NCBI RefSeq assembly: GCF_004339015.1
Contig: NZ_SMFQ01000003.1
Location: 930,001 to 994,000 of the forward strand
Reading direction: 5' to 3'
DNA length: 64,000 nt
DNA from: Cocleimonas flava
GTDB taxonomy: Bacteria; Pseudomonadota; Gammaproteobacteria; Thiotrichales; Thiotrichaceae
Positions 46,372-55,850 of the stretch are shown here, piece by piece. The notes under the pieces were generated by a model. That model saw only the letters and a list, made by a program, of their open reading frames with translations, made no database searches and was not told where the DNA came from. Position 1 is the stretch's first letter. Every line of letters starts with the position of its first letter. A program made the translations under genes and the position numbers.

Positions 46372-46489
46372 AAACTAGATCTGGACTAGATTTAAACCTG
46401 ATGGAAACCAGGTTTTAGACGGAGCTTTCGACGAGGTTTCCGGCAAAGCTATCAATAAAAAAAACAAATAGAACGCACAAATAAATGTA

Positions 46490-46597
46490 CATCAAATATT
46501 GTCAAAACCATGAGGGACTAACTATTCAGGATACGCGCTAACAACTTCTCTTTTTAAGCTCGTTTTCTGAGTTAGCTAGGTCTGACAATATTTGATG
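46490..46597. repeat. Inverted-repeat element with 15-bp perfect ends
   Basis: CATCAAATATTGTCA (46490-46504) and its exact inverse TGACAATATTTGATG (46583-46597) enclose about 78 bp with an inner GCTAAC/GTTAGC pairing. Size and structure are MITE-like; no coding capacity. Single copy in this window. Confidence 0.65.
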
Positions 46598-46648
46598 CAC
46601 TGACTGCCTAATTCAATGACTAAGTTACTAAATCTCTAAGCTATCAAA

Positions 46649-47245
46649 TCACTGTGCGTTTAACTTACGTTGCATCCAGCCCATGTATAACAAAGCCCAG
46701 CCATCAAAAAACAGACTGATAGATATATACAAACCAACAATCAACAGTGTTGATTCAGGCCAACCGACCAGAAATAAGATGGCGAGAGCTAATGAAGTGA
46801 CGCCGTTAAATATCATCCAACCCCAACCTACTAATGGCCGTAACATATAAGCAAAGGTGAAGCTACCGATGGCATCGATAATGAGATAAATCACTAGCAA
46901 TACGCCAATTGCCGCAACCCCATCCAAAGGGTAAAACAACATAACGCCACCTGTGATGAGTAGCATCAATGGTTTCACCCATTGAGTCCAACCGTATAAC
47001 TTGTATTTAAAGGTATGCACCAGCCAGAAAATACTGCCTACCATTAATAAACCGGCAATAAATATTGTCGCCTGCAATGCCATGATTTCCGGGAGTAAAA
47101 CGCCAATACACCCAAGCGCTATCAGTAATATCCCTGTAATAACGGAGAAGCTACCAAATTTTGGCAGTGTTGCCATAACCTCCAGTTGTTGCTGATGAAT
47201 ATCTCCATCGTGTGTTTCGTGACTGTTTATTGATATATGTTTCAT
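46649..47245 (-). CDS. HdeD-family (DUF308) membrane protein
   Basis: 198-residue protein with a 28-residue soluble start and six hydrophobic segments arranged in the DUF308/HdeD repeat (LIALGCIGVLLPEIMALQATIFIAGLLMVGSIFW; later ITGGVMLFYPLDGVAAIGVLLVIYLIIDAIGS). HdeD is linked to acid resistance in Escherichia coli. It sits between the arc operon and the two-component genes, and its promoter region carries two TACGTA sites (47367-47396), suggesting membership of the same stress regulon. Mechanism unknown. Confidence 0.85.
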   Translation of the reverse strand: MKHISINSHETHDGDIHQQQLEVMATLPKFGSFSVITGILLIALGCIGVLLPEIMALQATIFIAGLLMVGSIFWLVHTFKYKLYGWTQWVKPLMLLITGGVMLFYPLDGVAAIGVLLVIYLIIDAIGSFTFAYMLRPLVGWGWMIFNGVTSLALAILFLVGWPESTLLIVGLYISISLFFDGWALLYMGWMQRKLNAQ

Positions 47246-47366
47246 GATCTTGTCCTTAAAAATGCACCTAAAAATACTTCTTAAAATATTCCTAAAATGT
47301 TAGAAAAATACACTTAAGACATGTTTATATAATGATACTTATTCACATATTGAAACAGTCGATGTT

Positions 47367-47396
47367 GTACGTAATTATGCTGTGGAAAATACGTAC
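47367..47396 (-). promoter_or_regulatory. TACGTA-type sites before the HdeD-like gene
   Basis: Two TACGTA blocks 23 bp apart. The minus-strand TACGTATTTTCCACAGC resembles TACGTAGTTATCACAGC at 60719 and 62998, supporting one regulator. Confidence 0.5.
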
Positions 47397-47398
47397 AA

Positions 47399-47429
47399 AG
47401 TCACCCCCCTACTTTGGGGCACTTTTTTT
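47399..47429 (+). repeat. Dispersed C-rich repeat, copy 14 (short form)
   Basis: AGTCACCCCCCTACTTTGGG then GCACTTTTTTT, with CCCC/GGGG pairing. It lies in the divergent gap (47246-47667) between the HdeD-like and kinase genes, next to the TACGTA sites; the rest of that gap is AT-rich with nothing recognised. Confidence 0.75.
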
Positions 47430-47667
47430 GCAGTACTTTTTTCTGCAGTACTTCTTTTTTTACAGAACTTATTTGAAAGAAAACGAAAGCCCCACATAAA
47501 CAATAAAATATATAAATCACGTTAACGTATTCCATCAGACGTAACTTCTTTGAAAAAAACTGAATTCCTTTGACTTATATCCACAAGTCGTCACTGACTT
47601 CGTTGTTATTATTGGGAACTTCTGTTTTAGAAGTACAAATCTAAAATACAAAAACACACTGAGAAAA

Positions 47668-49263
47668 ATGCCTAGAAATAAACTCATACAAACAGAGAAT
47701 AATCAAACACGTGATAATGTCTTTGAAAATATAGCCGACCATCTGCCTGGAATGGTTATTCGCTGTATGAATAATAAGCAGTGGGATATGTTATTTATCA
47801 GTCGTGGGGCTTACGAACTGACAGGTTATACTGCAGAAGAGTTGATGTCTGAAAATGGTCAAAAATTCTCTTTATTAATTTTTGAAGAAGATCAGGCGCG
47901 TATCTGGCAAGAAGTACAAACAGCGGTCAAACAGGAAAAGCCTTTCGAAATTATTTATCGTTTTAACAGCAAAAATGGCAAGCAGAAATGGGTCATGGCG
48001 AGAGGTCAGGCTATCTGCACGGATAAGTACTACGAGAATCCCAAAGCCGCTACTTCTGAACTCATTCTAGAAGCCATCCTGCTTGATATTACCCAGCAAA
48101 AACAGACCGAACTTGAACTGCGACAAAACAAAAAATTACAACGCAGTATTCTGGATTATTCGATTGAAGGCATTCTGATCCATCGCGACTTGAAGCCTCT
48201 GTTTATCAATCAATCATTTTTAAAAATGCTGGGCTACGATAGTTATCAGGAATTATTGAAGTTAGATTCCATCACTTCACTGATTTCACCACCATTTCGT
48301 GAAAGCATGAAGACCTTTGCAGAGGCTCGAATGAAAGGCGAGGATGCCCCGGAAGAATATGAATTCGAAGCTTTGCACAAAGATGGCACGAAACGCTACT
48401 TGGAAATCAAGTCAAATGTCATTGACTGGCATGGAACACCCGCCATATTAAGTACCATTTTTAACATTACACAACGCAAAATTGCTATGGAACAGGCAAA
48501 ACAACAACGTGAGCAATTAGCCCACACCAATAGAATAAATATGATGGGTGAAATGACGGCAGGAATTGCACACGAACTTAATCAACCACTTACTGCCATT
48601 GTTAACCGTTGTTCTGCGGCAAAAAACAGAATCGAACGCGATAATCCAGACCTGGAAAAAATTAAAGAAGCTTTGATAAGTATCGAAGAACAGGCAATGC
48701 GCAGTGGCAAAATTATTAAACAGCTACGATCGATGGTGAAATCAAATAATTCCCAACTAGAAAAAATCAACATCAACGAGCTACTCAATACCTGCCTTAA
48801 ATTCTTTCAAATGGAAGGTCTGTTTCATAGCGTCGATATCATCACCAATATTGCTCCTAACCTGCCAGAGGTAAAGGGTGACCCGATTCAGATACAACAA
48901 GTGGTATTAAACCTGATTCACAATGCCAACGATGCGATGCAACACATCCCCAAGGATGAGCGCTGTTTAACACTAACCGCCTTACAACACGATGACAGCG
49001 CTGTTCAAATTTCTGTAAGTGATTGCGGAGAAGGTATCGAAAAAGAACAGGAGACCAAGCTATTTGACTCTTTCTTTACCACCAAAAGCACCGGTATGGG
49101 CATGGGTTTATCCATTTGTCGTACGATTATCGATTCGCATAATGGACAACTCTGGTTTAGCCAAAACCCCGAACAAGGCATAACGTTTCGTTTTACTCTG
49201 CCTATTCATACCGCTAAAGAAGAGTCTAAAAATCAAACAGATAACATTGAGTCGAGGGAATGA
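47668..49263 (+). CDS. PAS-domain sensor histidine kinase (FixL-like, soluble)
   Basis: 531-residue kinase without membrane segments, so probably cytoplasmic. Two PAS domains (about residues 18-140 and 155-275, the second with GYDSYQELLKLDSI), an H-box GEMTAGIAHELNQPLTAIVNR with phosphorylated His302, and an ATPase domain with N-box NLIHNANDAM, SDCGEGI and GMGMGLSICRTI. Each PAS ends in WVMARG or YLEIKSN followed by a PAC-like segment. No obvious heme or flavin ligand can be named. The 3' end overlaps the response regulator start by 4 bp, so they form a cognate pair. The signal may be redox, oxygen or energy state. Confidence 0.9.
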   Translation: MPRNKLIQTENNQTRDNVFENIADHLPGMVIRCMNNKQWDMLFISRGAYELTGYTAEELMSENGQKFSLLIFEEDQARIWQEVQTAVKQEKPFEIIYRFNSKNGKQKWVMARGQAICTDKYYENPKAATSELILEAILLDITQQKQTELELRQNKKLQRSILDYSIEGILIHRDLKPLFINQSFLKMLGYDSYQELLKLDSITSLISPPFRESMKTFAEARMKGEDAPEEYEFEALHKDGTKRYLEIKSNVIDWHGTPAILSTIFNITQRKIAMEQAKQQREQLAHTNRINMMGEMTAGIAHELNQPLTAIVNRCSAAKNRIERDNPDLEKIKEALISIEEQAMRSGKIIKQLRSMVKSNNSQLEKININELLNTCLKFFQMEGLFHSVDIITNIAPNLPEVKGDPIQIQQVVLNLIHNANDAMQHIPKDERCLTLTALQHDDSAVQISVSDCGEGIEKEQETKLFDSFFTTKSTGMGMGLSICRTIIDSHNGQLWFSQNPEQGITFRFTLPIHTAKEESKNQTDNIESRE

Positions 49264-49880
49264 TAATGACTAATCAAACACAGACTGTATTTATTGTCGA
49301 CGACGATCAAGCCGTTCGAGATTCATTGGCAGATTTAATGGATTCAGTCGGTATCAATGTAGAAACCTATGCCACTGCCAATGATTTTCTGGGTCAATAT
49401 ACTTCTGATCGTTTGGGTTGCCTGATACTGGATATACGTATGCCGGGTATGAGCGGTTTGGAGCTACAACAGGAATTGATTCGACGTGATACTGTGTTAC
49501 CTATCATCTTCATCACGGGTCATGGTGATGTGCCTATGGCGGTTCAGGCAATACAGGCTGGCGCATTAGATTTCATTCAAAAACCGTTTCGGGATCAGGA
49601 TTTACTTGACCGTGTTAACTACGCATTGAAAAGCTGTGACTCTCAACAAAATAATCAGCAACAAACGCAATCTGTGAAAAAACATATTCATAACCTAACG
49701 CCACGAGAGCATCAGGTCATGGAAATGATTGTTGAAGGTAAAGCCAATAAAGTGATTGCGATTGACCTTGGATTGAGTCAACGCACTATTGAGGTTCACC
49801 GTAAGAACGTGATGCAAAAACTAGAAGCACGCTCATTGGCTGAATTGGTTAGAATTGTGACTCAAACCGGACTGGCTTAA
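49260..49880 (+). CDS. FixJ/StyR-type response regulator
   Basis: 206-residue two-domain regulator. Receiver domain with acidic pocket VDDDQ, phospho-acceptor Asp58 in CLILDIRMPGMSG and lysine in FIQKPF. LuxR-type helix-turn-helix LTPREHQVMEMIVEGKANKVIAIDLGLSQRTIEVHRKNVMQKL (about residues 141-183). TIEVHRxNVMxKLxAxSLAELVR is typical of the FixJ branch. Start at 49260 or 49266 (both ATG). It is likely to control the arc, HdeD, lipoprotein, hsp20, usp and nhaA genes through the TACGTA/ATCTMCGRAT motif seen before them. Confidence 0.9.
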   Translation: MIMTNQTQTVFIVDDDQAVRDSLADLMDSVGINVETYATANDFLGQYTSDRLGCLILDIRMPGMSGLELQQELIRRDTVLPIIFITGHGDVPMAVQAIQAGALDFIQKPFRDQDLLDRVNYALKSCDSQQNNQQQTQSVKKHIHNLTPREHQVMEMIVEGKANKVIAIDLGLSQRTIEVHRKNVMQKLEARSLAELVRIVTQTGLA

Positions 49881-49910
49881 GCCACCCCCCTACTTTAAGG
49901 GCATTTTTTT
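49881..49910 (+). repeat. Dispersed C-rich repeat, copy 15 (terminator-like)
   Basis: Starts at the base after the response-regulator stop codon: GCCACCCCCCTACTTTAAGG then GCATTTTTTT. CCCT/AGGG pairing and a T run suggest it terminates this operon. Confidence 0.78.
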
Positions 49911-50011
49911 ATGAGTTTATTTAGCGCGTACTAAAAACCAGGTCGAATACAAAATGTGCTATCCGATCTGATTATCCTGGTTAAGGCTATCCTCGTTATG
50001 ATTGTCTTAAT

Positions 50012-50380
50012 CTAATCTGCTACTTTCTCAAATTGATCCATTGCTTCGATCACATGTGTGGCATACATAACGCTGGGGCCACCACCCATAAGAACAGCAA
50101 CGCCTAGCGCATCGGTTATCTCTGCGCGCGTAGCACCGGCTTTCATCGCATCATGAGTGTGAAACGCAATACAACCATCACAACGAGCTGTCACTGCTAT
50201 GGCTAATGAGATAAGTTCTTTAGTTTTAGTATCTAAAGCACCATTTGCAGAACCTGCCGCATGAAGCGCACCAAAGGCTTTCATGACATCTGGTTGGTCT
50301 TGAGATAAAACACCCATATTGCCTTGAATTTTTTCCAACTGTTGTGGGTAGGTTAATGTGCTGGGTAGTTCACTAGTCAT
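50012..50380 (-). CDS. AhpD/carboxymuconolactone decarboxylase-like protein
   Basis: 122-residue CMD-family protein. The active motif AVTARCDGCIAFHTHDAMKAGAT (about residues 64-86) has the C-x2-C...H arrangement of AhpD-type disulphide reductases, so a peroxidase-linked redox role is more likely than lactone decarboxylation. It lies alone between the two-component genes and a lipoprotein gene, opposite in direction to both. It could contribute to oxidant defence in this stress island. Confidence 0.88.
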   Translation of the reverse strand: MTSELPSTLTYPQQLEKIQGNMGVLSQDQPDVMKAFGALHAAGSANGALDTKTKELISLAIAVTARCDGCIAFHTHDAMKAGATRAEITDALGVAVLMGGGPSVMYATHVIEAMDQFEKVAD

Positions 50381-50624
50381 TTTAATCTCCTTAATTTCAC
50401 TAATTTCTGTATTCCAGTTTCTGGGTTTAAGTACTTATTAAGCACCCTCTTTCATCACCATTAATTTTAATACCAGGCAAAGATCCGTTTATTGAGATAG
50501 GTTATGAAATTAAACGTTTGTTGTATTTAAAGGTGTATTTAAAGCTTTTTTTTTGATGTGTTTTTCTGAAAAATTCATCCGTTTGAAAATAGTGAATACA
50601 AGAAAAGAAAGATAAAGAAATGAA

Positions 50625-50767
50625 AGGCACCACCCTACTTTGAATGATATTAGGTTTTTGTTTTCTAAAAACCTAAATAGAGCCGAGCTTGCGAGACAAA
50701 AGCTTTAGCTGACCCTTTAGGGTGAGGCGTAGCCGAATAATTTATGCAGAGCTAGGGCCTTTTTATT
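50625..50767 (+). repeat. Dispersed C-rich repeat, copy 16 (long form)
   Basis: Starts GGCACCACCCTACTTTGAAT, inner hairpin TAGGTTTTTG...AAAAACCTA, then GACCCTTTAGGGTGAGGCGT with AGCCGAAT, and ends TTTATGCAGAGCTAGGGCCT with TTTTA. It joins the left end, inner hairpin, CCC/GGG hairpin and right end in one copy and shows the full architecture. It is the main content of the 624-bp gap 50381-51004. Confidence 0.78.
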
Positions 50768-50910
50768 TCGCCGTTTGAAATAACCAAAAGAACTTATTAA
50801 GAGGCTACTGCTTGGCTGAAGCCATACGGAATCCATGCCAAAGTATCACAAAATATGATCAAACAACCCTGTTTCATATCGATCAAATTACCTCAGCCTT
50901 ATTCGCAAAA

Positions 50911-50940
50911 TACGTAACTACATACGCACATCTACGGATT
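50911..50940 (+). promoter_or_regulatory. FixJ-type regulator motif before the lipoprotein gene
   Basis: TACGTAACTACATACGCACA then TCTACGGATT, 65 bp before the start codon. It contains both halves of the shared motif. Confidence 0.6.
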
Positions 50941-51004
50941 AAAAACGGCTGGATTTAACCTTACAATCTCTACTGAAAGTAACTTAGAGATATAAGGAAA
51001 TAAC

Positions 51005-51409
51005 ATGAAAAAGTTAGCAATAGCGGTATGTGTTTTGGCGGCAGTTAATCTCACTGCGTGTACACAATACAAAAGCATGAAACATGAGAAGCAAAAAGAG
51101 TATCTGATTGAGGATACAATTAATGCGACAGATCCAAGCGATCGAGCAGCGATCATCACCAGTAAAATGGTTGAAGCGCTCGGACTGAATGAAGCGCAAA
51201 GAGTTAAAGTGGCACTGCTCAACGAAGACTTTTCAAATCGTTATAGTGTTCTTGCGGCGTCTAACAACCCCAAAATCAACAAACGTAAAGAATTTATTAA
51301 ACTCACCGATGAGAAGAACCAAGAACTTAAAAAGGTTTTCAATAATGCTCAGGTGACAAAGTGGAATGAAATCCGAAAAGAATTTTGGGATGAATATCGC
51401 ATGCTTTAA
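51005..51409 (+). CDS. Small predicted lipoprotein
   Basis: 134-residue protein with a lipoprotein signal: hydrophobic core followed by lipobox NLTAC at residues 16-20, so the mature protein is about 115 residues and membrane anchored. The rest is highly charged and helical (DRAAIITSKMVEALGLNEAQRVKVALLNEDFSNRY; KNQELKKVFNNAQVTKWNEIRKEFWDEY). The pattern loosely resembles Spy/LTxxQ chaperone-type helices, but I cannot assign a family. AAGGAA lies 7 nt before the ATG. A regulator motif upstream and a strong terminator downstream make it a single-gene unit of the stress island. Confidence 0.8.
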   Translation: MKKLAIAVCVLAAVNLTACTQYKSMKHEKQKEYLIEDTINATDPSDRAAIITSKMVEALGLNEAQRVKVALLNEDFSNRYSVLAASNNPKINKRKEFIKLTDEKNQELKKVFNNAQVTKWNEIRKEFWDEYRML

Positions 51410-51434
51410 CTAATCGAATTCTTACAGTAATAGC

Positions 51435-51475
51435 AATCAGCACACACCAAGATATTTGGTGTGTGCTGATTTTTT
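51435..51475 (+). terminator. Strong intrinsic terminator
   Basis: AATCAGCACACACCAA pairs perfectly with TTGGTGTGTGCTGATT (16 pairs, loop GATAT) and is followed by a T run. It ends the lipoprotein transcript; the reverse strand could also help end the atp operon, which finishes at 51560. Confidence 0.92.
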
Positions 51476-51559
51476 ATAGGTGAAAGCTTTTTTAATCAGT
51501 ACTTTTTTAATTAATACTATGTGTAATTAATAAAAAGACAAATAAGTAATAACGCTAAA

Positions 51560-52459
51560 CTATGCTTTCTTCTTTTTTTTCTTGTTACCTGACATCGCTT
51601 CAAAGCTTGCAATAATATCGAGCAACTCATTAGTTATGATGTCTTGACGCGCCTGGCGATACTCGCCACCCAATTCCTCTATGTGTTCATCCAGGTTTTT
51701 CTCCGCAGCTTGCATCGCAGTGAGACGACTGCCGTGTTCAGCCGATTGACTCTCGGCACAGGCACGAAACAGTGAGATGAAAAAGTATTGGTTTAGTAAT
51801 GATGAGAGTAATGACTCTCGGTTCATTGTATAGGTTGGTAAACTCCTGCCTGGCCAGTCCTTGATATTAAAATTGCTAAATTGGTCTAATTGTAACGGCA
51901 ATAAATGAAATTTAGTTGGATGGTATGAAGCTCTATTTTTAGGTCGATTGTGATACAGAAATAGATTTTTTATCCCTGATTTTTCACGCCAGCTATCGAT
52001 ATACATCAATATTTGCTGAACACTCGAGGCTATCTGATTGGCTGTTCCCGGTAAGGTTAGTACCTCATCAACCGGTTGTCCTGCACGTTCTAGTAAATCC
52101 CCTGCCCGTAAGCCCAAACAAAGCACTTTAGGCTTAACACCACTCGGCAAGGTTTTGAAATGCTTCAGCATATAGCCTGTAACATCTTCATTAAAGCGAC
52201 CACACATACCATGATCTGACCCAAAGACCACGGCAGCCATGCCACCGTTAAGTGAAGGCACGATATGTCTTGGATTGAGCTCATCACGCATCACAACACG
52301 CAAGCCGAGTTCTACGGTATGCCAATAGTCTGTCAGTGATTCAATAGACTGTTCATACTGATGAATATTCGACGCAGACAAGGCTTTCATGGTTGCAACT
52401 ATATTGTGCAACCCTTCCATGCTTTTGATTTGTTCTTGTAAGCGTTCAGGCGTTTCCAT
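51560..52459 (-). CDS. atpG: N-ATPase gamma subunit
   Basis: 299-residue rotor-shaft subunit, last gene of the N-type ATPase operon. N-terminal QEQIKSMEGLHNIVATMKALSASNIHQYEQ and C-terminal SRLTAMQAAEKNLDEHIEELGGEYRQARQDIITNELLDIIASFEAM match the gamma coiled coil that penetrates the alpha3beta3 head. A lysine-rich tail (KKKKKK) ends the protein. It differs from housekeeping F-ATPase gamma in the central domain and in its place at the operon end, both typical of N-ATPases. Confidence 0.9.
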   Translation of the reverse strand: METPERLQEQIKSMEGLHNIVATMKALSASNIHQYEQSIESLTDYWHTVELGLRVVMRDELNPRHIVPSLNGGMAAVVFGSDHGMCGRFNEDVTGYMLKHFKTLPSGVKPKVLCLGLRAGDLLERAGQPVDEVLTLPGTANQIASSVQQILMYIDSWREKSGIKNLFLYHNRPKNRASYHPTKFHLLPLQLDQFSNFNIKDWPGRSLPTYTMNRESLLSSLLNQYFFISLFRACAESQSAEHGSRLTAMQAAEKNLDEHIEELGGEYRQARQDIITNELLDIIASFEAMSGNKKKKKKA

Positions 52460-52468
52460 GACTTTTTA

Positions 52469-54037
52469 TCACTGTTTGATAATCCCGCTGAGAAAATCTA
52501 CTAACGACTGCCAATCTTCATCACTGAGCTTTTCACCAGATTCGATTTTCGTCGCCAGTGGCTTCATCTGTTGTTGAAGTGCATCGGCAATTTTTTTCTG
52601 TGTTACTGATATTTGGTTCAGTGCTAGCCCATCGAACAAGCCTTCATTCACCGCTTTGAGCATCGCTATTTGCTGAATAACCGTGAGTGGCTGATGCTCG
52701 CCCTGCTTTAACACCTCACGCACGCGTCGACCACGATTAATCGCCGCCTGACTGGCGTCATCAAGACGCGTTGCAAAGCGTGCAAACGATTCAAGCTCTT
52801 CAAACTGTGAATAGGCGAGTCTAAGATCACCCGCGACAGCTCTGTATGCTGGCAATTGTGCCTTGCCTCCCACACGTGAAACTGATTTACCAGTATCCAC
52901 CGCTGGCAATAATCCCTTGCGGAATAACCCGGGCGATAAGTAAATTTGGCCATCGGTAATCGAGACCAAATTAGTCGGGATATAGGCTGAGATGTCTTCT
53001 GCCTGAGTTTCAATAATTGGCAACGCAGTAAGAGAACCACCACCCAATGCTTCACTCAATTGGGTAGAGCGTTCAAGTAAACGTGAATGTATGTAAAAGA
53101 TATCACCGGGAAAAGCTTCGCGTCCCGGAGCGCGTCTCAATAACAACGACAATTCGCGATAAGCACGCGCATGTCGGATCAAATCATCGTAAACAATCAG
53201 TACGTGTTTACCCTGATCACGAAACCATTCTGCCATGGTAGTGGCTGCATACGGTGTCATATATTGTAATCCTGGCTGATCTTCACCTGAAGTAACAACC
53301 ACGATAGTTTGTTCTAACATCTCCGCGTCGCGCAGTGTTTCAACGACTCTGGCAACGGCTGTACCGCGTTGTCCTATGGCACAATAAATACAAATCATAC
53401 CTGTGCCGCGCTGATTGATAATGGTATCCACGGCCACCGAGGTTTTTCCCGTTTGGCGATCACCTACGATTAATTCACGCTGACCATGACCAATCGGAAT
53501 TAACGCATCTATGGATTTAATGCCCGTTTGTAAAGGCACCTTTACTGGCGCCCTTTCCATAATTTTGGGGGCTTCGCGCTCCATTGGCATGCGTGTGTGG
53601 ATATTTAGCGGTGAACCACCATCCAACACTTTACCGGTAGCATCGATTACCCGCCCCAATAAGGCATCACCCACAGGTGTATCGGCGATATGCCCGGTTC
53701 GTTTGACGGATGCTCCTGCTTTAATTAAAGGATCATCAGCCAGTAAAATTACGCCTATCTCATCTTCCCCAAGATCAATGGCAATACCGGGCACATTTCC
53801 CGGAAATAACAGAATTTCTTCAGACTGCGTTTTGGGTAAACCTTCCACGTGAGCAATGCCACCTCCGACAAAAGTGATAATACCCGTTTCGGTCAGAATC
53901 AAATCAGAAGAAGGCTTAGATAGAGCCTCGTCATACATTGACTCTACTTGGCCAAGTGTTTGCTTGAGGTTTTGTTTCAGGCTTTGTTTCAAGTCGCTTT
54001 GCTCTAAATTCGCATCAGTCATTGGTCTTAGACTCAT
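52469..54037 (-). CDS. atpA: N-ATPase alpha subunit
   Basis: 522-residue non-catalytic nucleotide-binding subunit. P-loop [13 protein letters not shown] is near residue 190, with [15 protein letters not shown] and GIMSGRIGHV-like regions in family order. An N-terminal extension of about 25 polar residues ([18 protein letters not shown]) is longer than in F-ATPase alpha. Its start overlaps the 3' end of atpF by 23 bp, so translation is probably coupled. Together with AtpD it forms the head that hydrolyses ATP. Confidence 0.94.
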   Translation of the reverse strand: MSLRPMTDANLEQSDLKQSLKQNLKQTLGQVESMYDEALSKPSSDLILTETGIITFVGGGIAHVEGLPKTQSEEILLFPGNVPGIAIDLGEDEIGVILLADDPLIKAGASVKRTGHIADTPVGDALLGRVIDATGKVLDGGSPLNIHTRMPMEREAPKIMERAPVKVPLQTGIKSIDALIPIGHGQRELIVGDRQTGKTSVAVDTIINQRGTGMICIYCAIGQRGTAVARVVETLRDAEMLEQTIVVVTSGEDQPGLQYMTPYAATTMAEWFRDQGKHVLIVYDDLIRHARAYRELSLLLRRAPGREAFPGDIFYIHSRLLERSTQLSEALGGGSLTALPIIETQAEDISAYIPTNLVSITDGQIYLSPGLFRKGLLPAVDTGKSVSRVGGKAQLPAYRAVAGDLRLAYSQFEELESFARFATRLDDASQAAINRGRRVREVLKQGEHQPLTVIQQIAMLKAVNEGLFDGLALNQISVTQKKIADALQQQMKPLATKIESGEKLSDEDWQSLVDFLSGIIKQ

Positions 54038-54788
54038 AATCAGAATTATAATTAAGGCTTTTTAATAAGCGTTGATCAAACTCTTTCAAGTACTCATCGA
54101 TATTCCAGCCTACCTGATATCCACCGGTATCCAGAGAAATCCCGCAGAGCAAATCACTCGATACGATGTAATTCACGTTGGCGGAATCGTTAATATTTTT
54201 ATGGATGGCTTGTGTGATTTTTTGTTTCATCGGCGCTTCAAGTTCAAAAGCGCTAACGATATGAAAATCGCTGGTTGAGGCTTTTAGATGCTTCAATAAA
54301 TCATCATCCAGATCGTGCAAACGCTTCAGAAATACGGTGATAATCTGTGTTTCGAGTGAGGAATCAGATAAGTCAGAAAATACCCGTCGCCCAGTATCCT
54401 GAATCGCTTTTACAGTCGTTTTACTCAAATCATCAAGATAATTCTTTTGCTCTTGGTGCAAGTGTTTTTGCCACAATTCCTTTTGCTGCTGTACATCTTT
54501 ACGCGCAGCTTCTTCCAGCGCGAGACGTTTCTCTTGCGCTGCCGCTTCAGCTTCTTGCATCAACTTTGTTTTGTCTTGTTCCAGAGCTGCAATTTTATTT
54601 TCGTAATCCTGCATGGTTAATTGCGCTTTATGATCACGATCTTTGGCTTCATTGATATTATCCGCGATACCTTTCTGGCGTCGATCCATTGCATCAATGA
54701 TTGGCTTATAAAGAAAACGCTTTAACAGCCATACCAGAACCAGGAAGTTGACGATCTGAGCACTAACTGTCAACCAGTCGATTTCCAT
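54015..54788 (-). CDS. atpF: N-ATPase b subunit (long, replaces b+delta)
   Basis: 257-residue stator subunit: one N-terminal membrane segment ([20 protein letters not shown]), a long charged coiled coil (about residues 35-125, [30 protein letters not shown]), then a globular C-terminal region (about 130-257) with delta-like character ([12 protein letters not shown]-type strands; [22 protein letters not shown]). N-ATPase operons lack a separate delta gene, and this C-terminal part probably takes its role. It overlaps atpA by 23 bp and follows atpE by 1 bp. Confidence 0.9.
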   Translation of the reverse strand: MEIDWLTVSAQIVNFLVLVWLLKRFLYKPIIDAMDRRQKGIADNINEAKDRDHKAQLTMQDYENKIAALEQDKTKLMQEAEAAAQEKRLALEEAARKDVQQQKELWQKHLHQEQKNYLDDLSKTTVKAIQDTGRRVFSDLSDSSLETQIITVFLKRLHDLDDDLLKHLKASTSDFHIVSAFELEAPMKQKITQAIHKNINDSANVNYIVSSDLLCGISLDTGGYQVGWNIDEYLKEFDQRLLKSLNYNSDYESKTND

Positions 54789-54789
54789 C

Positions 54790-55068
54790 TTAGTTGCCTG
54801 CTGCCGTTTTTGCGAATTCCCAGAAAGGGTTTGCGAAGATCAGAATCATTGAAACCACAAAACAATAAATAGCCACTGATTCAATCATCGCCAATCCCAC
54901 AAACAGTGTTCGGGTAATGGTGCTAGAGGCATCTGGTTGCTGGGCAATGGCACTTAAAGCTTGAGAAACCGCACGTCCCTCACCGAGTGCAGGCCCTACT
55001 GAGCCGATTGCGATTGTTAGACCTGCCGTAATAATTGAGGCTACGGCGATGATGCTAAAACTGTCCAT
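54790..55068 (-). CDS. atpE: N-ATPase c subunit (rotor ring)
   Basis: 92-residue two-helix proteolipid. Helix 1 carries GSVGPALGEGRAVSQAL and the loop IAQQPDAS; helix 2 carries the ion-binding glutamate in GLAMIESVAIYCFVV. The neighbouring Ser and Tyr (ES..IY) are part of the known sodium-binding signature, but the helix-1 position that is Gln in classical sodium c-rings is Glu here (GEG). This leaves sodium versus proton coupling open; two carboxylates face the site. Strong AGGAG-type leader upstream, as expected for the most abundant subunit. Confidence 0.93.
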   Translation of the reverse strand: MDSFSIIAVASIITAGLTIAIGSVGPALGEGRAVSQALSAIAQQPDASSTITRTLFVGLAMIESVAIYCFVVSMILIFANPFWEFAKTAAGN

Positions 55069-55088
55069 TTTTATTCTCCTTTCTAAAG

Positions 55089-55850
55089 TTAATTAGGATT
55101 TGATTCGGGTTTAATGTCTGATTCACTGGGCTTGTTTGGCTCGTCAGAATTTTTTGTTTTATTGATCGCACTGGCTCTGGTTTTATCATGGGCAGCTGTT
55201 GCCGATGCAATGTAAACCATCGCCAGCATGGCAAAGATATATGCCTGAACAGTACCAGTGATAAGTCCCAGCAATTGCATAACCAGTGGAAAGAAAAACG
55301 GAGTCAGGCTTAATAAAATGCCGACAATCACTGTGCCGCTCATAATGTTGCCGTATAGCCTAACAGCCAGAGAAATAGTGCGTGTGAGTTCACCAATGAT
55401 ATTAAATGGCATCATCAGAATGGTTGGCTGAATATATTGTTTTAGGTAGCCACCGATTCCATCATTCGCGATACCAAATAAAGGCACGGCTACAAACACA
55501 CTTATTGCGAGCGCAGTGGTTGTAGATAATGAGCCCGTAGGAGCAACAAAACCGGGAATATTCTCCAACAAATTAGAACTCAAAATATAGAGAAACAAGG
55601 TGCCAATAAATGGCAGGTATCGACTTGAGTCCTTACCACTTGCATCGCTAATTTGATCATTAATGGTAGTAACGATGACTTCTAGTAGATTCTGCCAACG
55701 AGGAATTTCGGCCTCAATCGTCAGTTTTCGGGTAATTATCCATGAACCACCCACCAACACAAACATGACGACCCATGTAAAAACCATAGTCTCATTGATA
55801 TGCAGCCATTCCCACTGCCACAAAATTGATTGATCAGGGGTGATATTCAT
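55089..55850 (-). CDS. atpB: N-ATPase a subunit
   Basis: 253-residue membrane stator with five to six membrane segments. The essential arginine is in GELTRTISLAVRLYGNIMSG (about residues 153-172), the helix that faces the c ring. N-terminal WQWEWLHINETMVFTWVVMFVLV and C-terminal GLITGTVQAYIFAMLAMVYIA complete the pattern. The last 30 residues are hydrophilic and poorly conserved. Its start overlaps atpR by 4 bp. Confidence 0.93.
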   Translation of the reverse strand: MNITPDQSILWQWEWLHINETMVFTWVVMFVLVGGSWIITRKLTIEAEIPRWQNLLEVIVTTINDQISDASGKDSSRYLPFIGTLFLYILSSNLLENIPGFVAPTGSLSTTTALAISVFVAVPLFGIANDGIGGYLKQYIQPTILMMPFNIIGELTRTISLAVRLYGNIMSGTVIVGILLSLTPFFFPLVMQLLGLITGTVQAYIFAMLAMVYIASATAAHDKTRASAINKTKNSDEPNKPSESDIKPESNPN

